Source of the DNA: Erigeron canadensis
Taxonomy: Eukaryota > Streptophyta > Magnoliopsida > Asterales > Asteraceae
NCBI RefSeq assembly: GCF_010389155.1
Contig: NC_057769.1
Coordinates: forward strand, 15,128,735 to 15,192,734
Reading direction: 5' to 3'
Length of the DNA: 64,000 bases
The notes below the pieces were generated by a model. That model was not told where the DNA came from, ran no database searches, and was given only the letters and a program-made list of their open reading frames with translations. This document shows positions 1 through 11,600 of this stretch, piece by piece; positions within the stretch are counted from its first letter, which is position 1, and every line of letters begins with the position of its first letter. A program made the position numbers and the translations under genes.

Positions 1-1486
1 AATGCTTTGGAATTTTGAATAAGTTTGTATGTTTCATTAAGAAACTCTTAGTACATCGTGAATATGAATAATAAATGTAACTAAGTAATGAAAACCACAG
101 TAGTTCGACTAGAATGGGACCCCACACATCAGTGTGTACAAGAGAAAATAGAGAATCGACTCTTTTATTAAATGTCATTAGTATAACATTTAAAGGCTTC
201 AGTCCACACATCAGAGCCTGTCTCGAATAGCTGAAACAGTTGCAGAAGAGATGGGTCAATACATCCGCACATAAGCTTGGGTAATTGGGCTTTAGCACAC
301 CCTGATTACTTTTTGGTTAAGTGATCAAGTTGGTTTTGGCCTTTGAATCACATAACCATATTTAACAGATAAAGCCCCATGAGAGATAATTAGAGCGAAT
401 ATTAGCATATGATGTCAACTTTCGGAGGTGCTATAGTGAAGACTAGTCATGGTCAAAGGCTGAGACTATGAAGTGCTATTACTACTCTTTGGATGTATGT
501 TCTCAAGCATGCTTAGATTGATAAAAACACCAAATAAAGAAGTTCGAACATAAAACTGAAAGAGTAAATTAAAGCGTGAATTTATCTGAATTCACAAGTC
601 TTAAAGGTTCTGGCAGGTTTCTGGCAACTGTAGCGGTGGATGCAATGGGATGGCCTGAAAAACTTCAGTTTTCATTAGAATTCACAAGTCTTAAAGGTTC
701 TGGCAACTGTAGCGGCTGAGTGCAATGGGGATGGCGTGGAAAACTTCAGTTTTGATTAGAATTTCATTTAGTGTTTTGGTATAGGCAGTGATACTTGAAT
801 GTTCGAGAATTGGAAGATATGTGAAAATGTCATAACTGAAAAGTCATATCTAAGGTTCGGGTTCCCAGAAGTCATATGCTGTATGCGGCGGGAATGCCGT
901 AAACAGACGACGAAAACATCTTCTAGTGCCCTGATACTATAGATAAAAATGCCATATTAAGTAATAGTAGATTTATTGGATTTGAGGGTTAATTGCACTA
1001 GATGATTTACGGTGATACAATATACATATATATATATATACATATGAAACCCTAATCTATAAAGAAACCCCGGAAAACCCGACCAGCCTATGGACCTGAT
1101 ATATTCTAACAATATGCTGGTAAAAAATGGGTTGGGTCGACCGGCATATTTTTAATTTATAATTTTTGAGCTTATTAGATAGTTAATGTACTAGATATGT
1201 TTGTAAAAGGTCATACTAACAAATTTTCATCCATTTTGTTTAAAGAAACAAATAAGAGACTGATATCATTTGAATCATACTTCGGGTTATCTTTTGAACA
1301 GAAAAAGGAAAACATTGTCAACTCAATTGAACCGCTCGACCGTCTGACCATCTTTATAATCAACATCAACATACAAAAATAAATGTAGTAGACACCCGAC
1401 AATCGAATACATGGAGGAGTATATGAGATTCTGCTCCTACTTTCCCTTTTGTCATTGACTGCTAATTATATGCATCTTATGTGCAG
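1..1486. other. Non-coding stretch upstream of the SPCS3 terminal exon
   Basis: I see no convincing coding exon here on either strand. The final ~25 bases form a good 3' splice site (pyrimidine-rich, ending GTGCAG at 1481-1486), so at least the right-hand part should be intron of the SPCS3 gene. An imperfect 90-bp tandem duplication lies at 588-767 and a short TA repeat at about 1021-1042. On the minus strand, around 905-925, is a string that weakly resembles an initiator-tRNA-Met primer site, but no LTR supports it. The short ORFs at 1197-1402 overlap on opposite strands in low-complexity sequence and look like chance. Confidence 0.5.
588..767. repeat. Imperfect 90-bp tandem duplication
   Basis: Two copies start at 588 and 678 with the same run GAATTCACAAGTCTTAAAGG. 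Both continue through a GGCAACTGTAGCGG-like segment and end in a CTTCAGTTTT-CATTAGAA-like segment. The first copy has an extra short insertion. It lies in presumed intron, and I see no function. Confidence 0.75.
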
Positions 1487-1612
1487 GGAAGTAATCTCCG
1501 TGAACGAGATTTCAACTTGACATTGCATTGGCACGTTATGCCAAAGACTGGGAAGATGTTTGCTGACAAAATAGTCATGACTGGCTATCGCTTGCCCAAG
1601 TCGTATAGATGA
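1487..1612 (+). CDS. SPCS3: Signal peptidase complex subunit 3, terminal exon only
   Basis: This is the last coding exon of the non-catalytic SPC22/23-type subunit of the ER signal peptidase complex, which removes signal peptides from secretory proteins. The 41 residues begin [16 protein letters not shown] and end at the stop codon at 1610-1612. They include [12 protein letters not shown] and TGYRLP, which I recognise as the conserved luminal C-terminal end of plant SPC3 proteins. The exon follows a consensus acceptor (GTGCAG, 1481-1486) and opens in codon phase 0. No upstream exon (N-terminal membrane anchor or the rest of the luminal domain) is recognisable in 1-1486. The gene therefore either extends left of the window across a long intron, or this is an orphan exon. 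The family identity is strong; whether the gene works cannot be judged. Confidence 0.85.
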   Translation, partial: GSNLRERDFNLTLHWHVMPKTGKMFADKIVMTGYRLPKSYR

Positions 1613-4281
1613 TTATATGCTAGTCTTGGTGTAAAATTAGAGTCTTCATGGTTGGTGATATAAATTATCTAAATTGAATGAAATGTCAAAAACTAGTGAA
1701 TGCTCATCAAAACTTAAAAGACCGCCATTATGAAGCACAAAAAAGTTCCATTTACCGCGCCACACTTTGGTTGCAGGTTCTCGAATTAGAAGGCATCATC
1801 CAAATTACCCCTTGACATACCTTGGTCTGCTTCTTGATAAAAGACGTTGGTCCTGGTGTAGTAAAAGTATATTTTAATGGCCCATGTTCTACTATTGAAA
1901 TATTTTTGCCCGCACAGTAGACATTCTTTTGCGGTAAATCAATGGTTTGGATCTTTGTTGGAATCCAACAAATTAGGATACATTTCTCTTCGGATAATCC
2001 TGCTTCATCTTGTTTCTCCATTTGGACCAAGGAAGATGCTATTAAGCTTTAGTCGTGTCTCGATGTCCAAATATTAGTGTTAGTCATGTATTATCTACCT
2101 ATTAAAAATTTAAGTCTCCAATCCATCTCCTCTAGGAGGTCGTCCATCCACAGTCTCATACCTATCTTCGTCCGGTCGTCCCTTCATCTCCTTAACTTTT
2201 ATCTCTGACATTCTCCAACTAGAACAAGTCATTCTTCAAAAATTTATAAAAATCAGGAAAAATAAATAACACTCCCTTAAAAGTTAAAAGTAAGGCATAT
2301 AGTTGGATAAATTAGCAAGTTATTTTCTGGTTTGGGTGCATACTCAAAAAGTATAATCAAAATATCTTTTTGGTCTTGAGTACAATAGTATCCAATCTTT
2401 TCATAAGCAGGGTTTAGAAGAAGTGTTATGTAAAAAATCTTGTTTCTATCTAAAGGTAAAATAACTACTTCCACAAGAACATTTAGTCAAAAGACTAAAG
2501 AACAAATAGTAGTAAGTGGTAAATAACCATATTAACTAGTCTAAGTAACACATGACTACATTAAAAATATAGTAGAATAACATATAACAAACAACATAAA
2601 ACACCTTAGAAGATATCAAGCAGAACATAGCATATAGGACTCCATTTTATAAATGATAATAAATGCCAATCAACCTATTTTGTTATTTCTTTTTCTTCAT
2701 TCATATAAAATTTTTAGAATCTAATAATACGTATAAATATAAAATCATGCTATGATAAAACTATTAAAGATAATATCTTTTTTCTTTTGGATATATTTAT
2801 AGGGAAAAACAAAAGTATTGTTAGCAGCAGCTAGCATGGTACATATCTTTCTCACATATTTTTAAACGAGAGATATATTATATAACGGTTTAAATGTTGA
2901 TCTAACATCTTTAATCTATAATACATTTTCTTTTTTAAAATAGAATGAGTTAAAATGTTTAAATTGTTCTTCAACATTAGTTTTTTTAATTTGTTTTTTT
3001 TAAAACAACATACTATCTTACTCATACAGTTATACTCGTAAAACTATAATACCCATATTGATTTATTAATCATATTCAAACTTTTTTCTTATGTAATTAC
3101 TTTGTATTTGTATAATAATCAATTTTATTTAGTATAACTTACAATTTATAATTAGTCCCATTAACTATGTCCTATTTTTAATTTTAACGTCTTTCCTTTA
3201 TAAATTTTGACCTTAATATTTTGATTTGCGTTATATAGTATTTTATGAAAGTTATATGAATTGATTGAGTTTTAAATTTATATTTTATTGATATAACTTT
3301 CATCAAATATTATATAACACAAATTAAAATTTTTAAAGTCAGTTTATAAATGTTAACTTTGAAAATTCAAAATATGATACATTTAATAAGACAGATGAAT
3401 TACTATGCTATCAACATTTCTACACGAATGTTTGGTTTGAAACAGCTTTCACCAACTCGCAAAGTCTATGTATTTAGTTTATAAAACAAAGGCTTGGTAT
3501 AAACAAAGGACCCAAAATAATAATATGTAATCAATAAACAAAACATCGATAAATTATAAAAATTATATGGGTGTTCTTAAAATTTCATGTTCTTCAATTA
3601 GAGATGTCATTCGATGTACTTTCGACGAATTTTTAAATCTGAGGGCAGAACCCGTACGGTTAAGGCCTTTGACTATCACACTTTATGACTTATCATCCCA
3701 CCATCTCACCGCCACAACGCGCGGGTACTTACTCTCGTCCCTTATAAAGAGGATATGAATTAAGACATTAAGCATTTCTTTTTCTTTCAAAAATACCCTT
3801 ACTTAAAATAAAGTTAACCTCTTTCCCCCGTTTCTTACTAATCGTAACACACACCCGACCCTTCCACCACCGCCTTCCATCTCCACCGCCACTATCAACA
3901 CCATCAACACCGTTTGATCACCGCCACAACGTGTGGACACCATGCTTGTATTTTTTCAAACAAACTCATCACATCTTACTGACTTTCCCCCTCATCTTTT
4001 TGAAAAAAGCCGCTCCACGGGCGAAAGAAAGTCAATATGAGATTTTCGTACTTACAAAATGAATTTGAACCATTTTTGGAAAAAATACATTACACAAAAT
4101 GAATTTTTTTAGTTACAACCGCAATCGAAATGAGGTCTCTTTCATTTGCATTCCTACAAATAAAAGGTTTGACACCAAACACCCTAAAATTAATTTTCAC
4201 TTGCAAACTAAGTTATAGGGAGGGGGTCCTCTAAATCGACTTTGTTACAGGAGTAGGAGACTCCCACCTCTCTTTGTATCT
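1613..4281. other. Intergenic region: SPCS3 3' flank and PCD 5' flank
   Basis: This stretch is AT-rich with no supported gene. The ORFs at 1752-2030 and 1877-2077 overlap on opposite strands and have no recognisable content. Around 3705-3735 and 3915-3935 are two related GC-rich strings, CCGCCACAACGCGCGGG and a decayed copy. They resemble the hairpin near plant Helitron 3' ends, but no CTRR end follows, so I do not call an element. The last few hundred bases should hold the promoter and 5' UTR of the dehydratase gene; I see no clear TATA box. Confidence 0.5.
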
Positions 4282-5705
4282 ATGCTTTCCATTCGTCCAC
4301 TCGCTTACGTACTCTTCTTTTTCTTTTATTTATTTTTTTTTCTCCATTATTAATTACCCTGCCTATTTTTGTGTTTGTTTTTGCATCTTGAAATTATTAT
4401 TATCATTCTTATAATTTAGGTGTCACTGAAATCATCACCAATAATAAGCAGCTTATTTCGACGTCATGGACGGTAATTTTTCTTCTTTTATAAAATAATA
4501 ATCTCTATACTGATTTACTGAATAAAAGGAAAAATATATTACTTGAGGGTTCGATCCTCACCTCATACTGTTTCCATTTTATGCTCAAATATTGTATTTA
4601 TATCTATTAATATAAGATTATTTAATTTAACTTGTATGTATGTTCAGGAGCAAAATAGTCACTTTGCTTTACTTAAATTCTTTAAAAGTTATAAGACCCA
4701 TGTTCAAATGGTTTATAATGCAGTATAAGTATAGATATAGATCACCTACGATGGCAATTTGGTGAAGGTTCGGTATATTTTTGTGCAGTTTTCCTATTAA
4801 AGCTATAGAGGTTTTCACTTACCGATTAGCTGTATTCATTTGGTGTATAAGTATTATCTAAAACTTATAGGTGTTTTTTTCTTGTTTTAGTATTAATATA
4901 AACGCATTCCTAGTTAACACTTTGATGTAATGTTTTTGTATGAGTAGCTATTTTCCACACTTAATATCAAGATTAATATAAAGAAAAAGAACTTTTTGTG
5001 GATACAGCTCAAGTACTCGTTTAGCTCAGTTACTTCCCGATGTTGTGGATAGTGCATCAAATAGACGCATACTTAATGGATTTAGGGCATTCTCAGGTGC
5101 GTGTGGATATACTTAAGTCACCTTGCCTTTCATATTTAATAAGCCAAGACAACTGTATGTTTTAAATTTCAGCCGTATAATGATACATGAGGTAATAAGA
5201 TTTAACCCACAACTTGCACATTGTGTTCAACTGACATACCAGCTGAACGCATTTACCTTAGTGCATATGTGTTAGACTAAGCTGGTGTTGCATAAATATA
5301 GATAGAGAAGCATCAGTCTTGCAGATTATTTCATTGTTTAAAAAAATTATTGTGCACTGCCATCTCTAAAAAGTTGATTTATATGTAGTTTTATCAAGTG
5401 TTTTATGCATTACAGATTTATCACTTCAGAAATGTGTGCCGTGCAATAGGAAGGATTTAAAGCCTATGACGGAACAGAATGCCAATGTGTTGAAACCCAA
5501 GGTTTTCTTATTAGTTTTTTGTATTGTATTTTTTTTTTTCTGGAGTTTCCAAAAGTTACTTGATGTTGATCATGATTTAGGTGCCTGAATGGGAGTTGCT
5601 AATTGATGGTGGTGTGATGAAGCTCTGCCGGAAGTGGAAAGTTAAGAATTTTCTTCAAGGCTTGGAGTTCTTTAAGGTTGTTGGTGACTTGGCTGAAGCT
5701 GAAGG

Positions 5706-5743
<38 letters not shown>

Positions 5744-7205
5744 CATCCCTTTCCTTGCACTGATGTTGAGCTATGACTGGAGCAATAATCTTAGCGTTTT
5801 GTTTTTTCATATTAGCATTGCCTGACAAAAAACATTTTTCTCTTAGAGTGGTTAACTGGATGGTTTCCAAATTTCCATAGGTTGCCTATATTCTGTGATT
5901 TGCATTTAATGGTTGGTCAATATATGTTAAACTTTATTTTTCTTCCCTTACAAACAGTACTAGATTACTGGAAGATTAAATATTTGGCTGAAATTTAAAA
6001 TACTAGATTACTAGATTAGTGACCACTTAAATTTTTGTAAAGTTATTTAATAATAAGCTCTTGGTAAAAAAGATGTTGGAGTAGTTAATGGCCATTATTA
6101 GCTTTCTACAAAGAGGGGTAAAAGAATCCTGATTCTGTTAATGGGTATTGTATGGCCAATTGACCACTCAAATGGTTATAAAGAGTAGCGAAAGCAGATG
6201 CATTTACATGTATTCCCTTGCGAATGCACATCCTACCAATATATTTTTTTCTACTTATAAGATTATAGACCTGCCCAACTGGTAAGACCTGTTCAACCAT
6301 CATAACCTGCCCAGTGCATATTGAAAACTTGAAATTACTATGTTAAAAACGTCATTTTCTTAATCTATTTTGGATATGCAGACTTGTTGTTCCATTTCTT
6401 CAAGTTAAGTTAGTTTAAGTCATTAAGTGCTGGAAGGCCCTTCAAATTGTTTTAGAACTCTTCCTGCCAGCAATACCTAAAAGTTGAAATAAATTGTAGA
6501 CCAGGCTCCCATGTAGCTGCGTGATTAGATTTACGGGAGAAACAAAAGGGATCTATGAGTAATCAGTTATTAACACAAAGCTTAAAGTACTTGACCAATA
6601 AAAAGGTCAAACTGTTTTCTAAATTCAGGGAACATCATATGGTTATGAACAGTTACAACCGTTGCAGGAATGGTATATGAATATTATATATCACCTAATC
6701 ACAGTTTATCAAGAGTTCACAAACTATGATTCGAATTATGTAAGATGCATCTGAGAAGTGGTGAGATCATACTTACCAAGGCTTATATGTGATATTGTCT
6801 AACTACAGGTCATCATCCAGATCTTCATCTTGTCGGATGGAATAATGTGACAGTCGAGATATGGACACATGCTTGTGGTAAGAATTAAATCTAAGATATG
6901 GCTCTAGTCTTCTTGCATCCATTATATAAATCAGTGATCAGAAATTTTGGATCATTTTTTAATCCATACAAAATTATAAATTGGATGATATTTTATGTCC
7001 ATAACAATTATTAATTTTCTAAACTGAGAAAGTTATAGTCTTCTCAAAAGATTTTCCTGAATAATTTCTAAAACTTGTATGGTAAAGCTAGTGACTAGGT
7101 GCCAACATTATCCCGACTTTTGCAGGTGGCCTCACTGAAAATGATTTCATACTCGCTGCAAAAATCAACAACCTACCCCTCGAATCTTATCTCAGGCGTA
7201 AATGA
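4282..7205 (+). CDS. Pterin-4a-carbinolamine dehydratase, complete seven-exon gene
   Basis: The enzyme dehydrates 4a-hydroxy-tetrahydropterin to the quinonoid dihydropterin and so recycles pterin cofactors. Exons are 4282-4308, 4420-4472, 5008-5096, 5416-5501, 5581-5704, 6809-6877 and 7126-7205. All introns are GT-AG, and the 528 coding bases give 175 residues plus stop. The catalytic core is clear: EGHHPDLHLVGW at residues 126-137, then WTHA with H147, then LTENDF. H128, H129 and H147 match the family's active-site histidines. Residues 63-66 read CVPC, as in plant members. The first ~57 residues, spread over three short exons, are rich in Arg and Ser with almost no acidic residues early on, which suggests a mitochondrial or plastid transit peptide. 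I chose the ATG at 4282 because TAG lies in frame directly before exon 2, so a first exon is required. Exon 1 (nine codons) is the least certain part. The donor of intron 5 sits inside a CT/TA microsatellite. Confidence 0.92.
5705..5743. repeat. CT then AT microsatellite at a splice donor
   Basis: A run of CT dinucleotides (5705-5726) is followed by AT dinucleotides (5727-5743). It begins exactly at the GT of the intron 5 donor of the dehydratase gene, so the donor reads G then GTCTCT rather than GTAAGT. Confidence 0.9.
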
Positions 7206-8602
7206 CCAGAAGGCTTTTTGTAAGAAGTAAGAACTGTGAAGCACCATTTGCAGTTTTCAAGTTCTATGGTCTTTTTAGATCATCGAAGGAAAACTGGAAA
7301 TAAAAGAGATATATCTGCTTCGTGCACAAAAGAGATGGCATGGTATACTCGGTTTAGAAACTTAGCTTGATTTCATTTAAAACAATATGGCTGCTTTCTA
7401 TTCTGTAAACATGTCTTATACAGATTAAGAAGGGGAATTTTGGTTTTGTTTTTCTCATTAATTTTGATGAAGTAAAGTATAATATGAAAGTTTCAACAAT
7501 AGATCGTAGTCTTCATTTCATACAAAAATTTGTTTTATTTTGCGCTTATAATTTGTAAACAGGTAATTTTGGATATGAAGCTTTCTCCATGGAAAACATT
7601 GCTCATCAGATACTTAAACCACAATCTCAAACTTAGCTCATCTATATATGGCTTAAGTGCTCAACATTATCTTTTTGCGGCTTCAGAATATATCAAAGTT
7701 GCATAAACACATGGCTTGCCATTACCCGAACAAGTAGAACCTCTTAGTTAATTATGAATGCTGAAATACTATGATGAATGTTTGTGTTTATTTTTTTTCT
7801 GAGTATTAAAAAGAAAACTTTGGCAAGATGCCGAAAGACACAAAAAGTGTCCCGTAACAAGTGGTGGCCGGAATCAAGATTCGAACAATTGGGAAATCAA
7901 ATAGGAATAATAACAACTTTGAAGAGTTCATGCTCCTTAAGTGGTGGACTTGTTGACTGGGTCATTAGTTGTGATGGATACCGGGTCAACTGTTACATGG
8001 GTCGTATCAACACACCTTCCTATCTATTCTTAGATTGTAAGAAATTTCATAAAAAGTTGTAAATCGTAAATGCTTTGGTAATACATAGATCCTCTTCGCA
8101 CTTATTTTAAACATATGGCGTTCAAAAGAGCAAAACTATTTCAAACATAGAAAAAAGACGAAACAATCTATTTTAAAGCAACATGGGCCGTTCATCAGTC
8201 ATCAGCAGGCAGGTTACTTTCAAGTTTCGACCCCATCTATTCGTTATGTTATATTTTACCAACTTGATTAGGTTTATTTGTTCAATAATTAATTTTTAAA
8301 TCATGTTCATACAATCTGAAGCAACTGGTTACTGCACTTTAAATAGCTATATATCTAAGCTGTTCAAATTTACCACCTCTTGAACTCCTGACCAGACCTA
8401 ACTTGTTGGTATTAAGTGGTGCTGCGAGTGTGTCGCTCACAACCACCATATACATAAGATTTTGGTATAACTTATACGTAACACAAATACTTGGGTTAAG
8501 ACCGAGTTACAGCACAAGGCAATATTTTGGTTCATAAACCTGCTGCTGCTTATTATATATAGTTGTCAACTAATATGAAGATTCTTGTTACTTATTAGTG
8601 TC
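7206..8602. other. Convergent intergenic region between the PCD and ARD genes
   Basis: This holds the 3' flanks of two convergent genes. A candidate poly(A) signal AATAAA for the dehydratase lies at 7299-7304. The ORF at 7778-8062 has no recognisable domain and biased composition. I see no RNA gene. Confidence 0.55.
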
Positions 8603-11600
8603 TCAAGCAGCTGCATCAACAGCAGAATCCTCCTTGTGAACAAAATCTTCAAGATACTCTTTCCTACAAAAAAAAAAAAAAAAAAAAAAGAACAACAAGA
8701 ATAAGAATAAAGGATCACTCTTAAAAACATTACGAACATAGACACTATTAGAGGTGACAATATGGGCGGGTAGGCAAAACTGGATTAGGGCTAAATAGTC
8801 GTAGTTTTAGTAGCTGCATCAGGGTGCAATGCCCTGTCAAGCAAACACTTGCTTTTTTTCTTTCAAATATATTACTATTTACAAATGATTAATGCATACA
8901 TGAACATCGTACTATTATCTTAATCTTCAATGGAAAATAAACTTACGGCGATTTTTCACCCGTTTGACCGGATCTCCATTCAGCTTAATATTTTCTTTGA
9001 CCCATTACAGATCAAACACTATCAAAAGCAATCCATTCAAAAGCATAAAATATGAAATTGCTACCTATAGTTGATATTGTAAAGGCCCTTTTAAACTTGT
9101 TAGTTGCAAAAATAACTCGACACAACTAATTTATTATACCAGTATTTGTTCTGGACTTCATATAGCACTATAGCAGTCACGCGATTTTTAAGAACAAGTC
9201 GTCAAATAAGTAAAGTCACAAAAAGGTGTGGTTCAAGCAGAAATAGAAACGAGAAATACCTTGCAGGCAGGTGATCATGTGGTCGATTAAAAGGAGTCCA
9301 AATTGGATCACCAACAAAAAGCCGCATGGCCTGCCACCAAAGTTAAAAATAATTAGGGATGACAAAGTCATCTACCAAAATGTACTTTCATCCTTAAAAA
9401 CTAGCAATAAATACTTGATAGATGTGAGAGACACACTGTCGATACAAAAACAAAAATCAACTATATTAATGTTGCTTTTTAGAACCCTGTGGGCCCCTGA
9501 TTACACTGGACTGATGTTTCCGACACTCTTTCTAATGTTCTACATAAACAGTTGTGTGACTGCTGGGTAGCAATTAGAAGACATCAACTACCTCATGTCT
9601 TAACATGAGAGGTGTCGATTGTTTCATATGTATTTAATAAACTAAATACAAAGATGAAAAGAGCATCAAGTTATCAGTGACACTTTTTAACAAAGTACCT
9701 TGATGTAGTTGTTTGTATCAAGCGTGAAGCGGTGATATATACCAGCAGGTAATACGATCATGGCCCCTTTCTTCACCCAAACACGTATCCAAGCCTCATT
9801 ACGATCTCTCACATCAAAGTACCCTTCAAAAAGTTGATGTTTAGTAACATTTGAATATTATCAGGTGTTTAAATTTGCATTGTAAAAGTGATTGCATAAT
9901 TAATGTGACTTGAAGATGCTACTAATCATCTAGGGAGTCAAAGAAATGAGTTTCCTGTCAGCTCGTCCTAAAAAATGGTCAGTATTTAAGCGTTGATATT
10001 CTTATCTCCAAACACACGTGGATCCTAATTTAATTGAATAAAAACTAATTATTTACCACTTGTTTTCTCGAGAAAGGTCTATTTACATTTCAGAATACCA
10101 TTTCTACCTTTTCTTACAAACATGTCCTATTTGTTCATTTCATATATCGATTTTGTAGATGATCAGCATTTCCCAAACACCTGATTCTTACAACTCCAAA
10201 TAAGGGAACAACATCCAAGCACTATTTACTACAACAGGTTGTCTAATTCTGATAATTCAAAATGGTAAAATCACTTTCGAAATACACATCTAAACACCCC
10301 ATTACTTGTAGCCTTGTAGGCACTTCTAAGCTGACAGAAATTACTCTTACCACTTCCAGCAACAGCATAACGAATCTCCTCATCAGTATGAAGATGCTCT
10401 TCAAAAAAGTTTTTGATCTTCTCCTCATAATTCGGCAGCTTTTCTGGGCAAACTTCACAAAAGTCCTGAAAATTACCAAATTCCTTTTAGAACGATGGGT
10501 CACGAAAATACATCTATCTACAAGCCTATCCTTCGTGCGTGAGTAGAGGTGGCAATTCTGACCAATATATATAACTACAAAGAAGGATTGATTAAGCTTA
10601 TGTTAGCTAGGATTTAACTAAAAAGGGAAATGGAATAAATCGGTCAAATGGAAGCTTGTAAAACAGGTTAAAACTCATCCAAGATGTATTCAAATGCATC
10701 AAGACTTCTAAAATGCTTTGATTAAAGATTTAGATGTAGATCATTAGTATAATAATAAAAAATAATTCTTTAATCGAAGTCTTTGAGCATGTTAAAATAT
10801 TAAAATTATAAAAAAGGTGTTTACAGGGCAGCCGAACATGACTTGATGGTAAAAAAAAGAGTATATGTTTCAACATGCCCGTCCAATCTATTTGCCACAT
10901 TTACACTATAGAACTGCCTCTTCAGGTGAACTATGACTGTAGGCATAACAAGGAGATAAGAAACATGATATCAAACGGACCATGTAAGAGTATCCACGAG
11001 ATTCACGTATCTTCTTCAATTCTTCATCAGTTTCATAGTTATCAGCATCCAACCGCCAACTAAGTACCCCAAGTTCTGTGAAATTTGGCATAATGATTCA
11101 TTTAATGAGTCAACTGAAGTTCTGCATTTCATGACCATAAAAAATTGTTATTCAGAGGCCTTGCCTGCAAGTTTGTCAAGAGATACAAATTCCTTTGGGT
11201 GCTTGTGATGTGGAAGTCTTTGATCTTCATTACTATCGTCCATATACCATGCCTGAATGACTTCCTCATGGTCATCCTATTAAAATCAAATCAAAATCAG
11301 CTAAATACACTGCTTCTAAAGAGATGTGGCATTTCAACCTATGTCCTCCAATTGTCTAATGCTCAACCTGAAACGGTCAAACTCGTAAAATGTATAGTTT
11401 AGCAAAAAAAGAAACGGGTCAGATAGGCGAAACTCGTCAAATGATTCCAAAAGTGTACTTTGAATGCGTAAAACTTACTAGATGGTTTATTTAAATAATT
11501 GGGACACCAAAAAGAAAAGAGAACAAAGTAAATATATAAAAAAAAAAAACTCAAGCAGCAACAACCTAAACCTATATGTATATTACTCGAATCACACAAA

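Noticed and set aside
905..925. Minus-strand string resembling a tRNA-Met primer site
   Set aside because: It has several mismatches and no LTR end lies beside it.
4545..4570. GGTTCGATCCT, resembling a tRNA B box
   Set aside because: No A box or cloverleaf is found upstream, and it lies within a dehydratase intron.
7778..8062. 94-codon ORF in the PCD-ARD intergenic region
   Set aside because: It opens with a T-rich run, has no recognisable motif, and no splice or promoter context.
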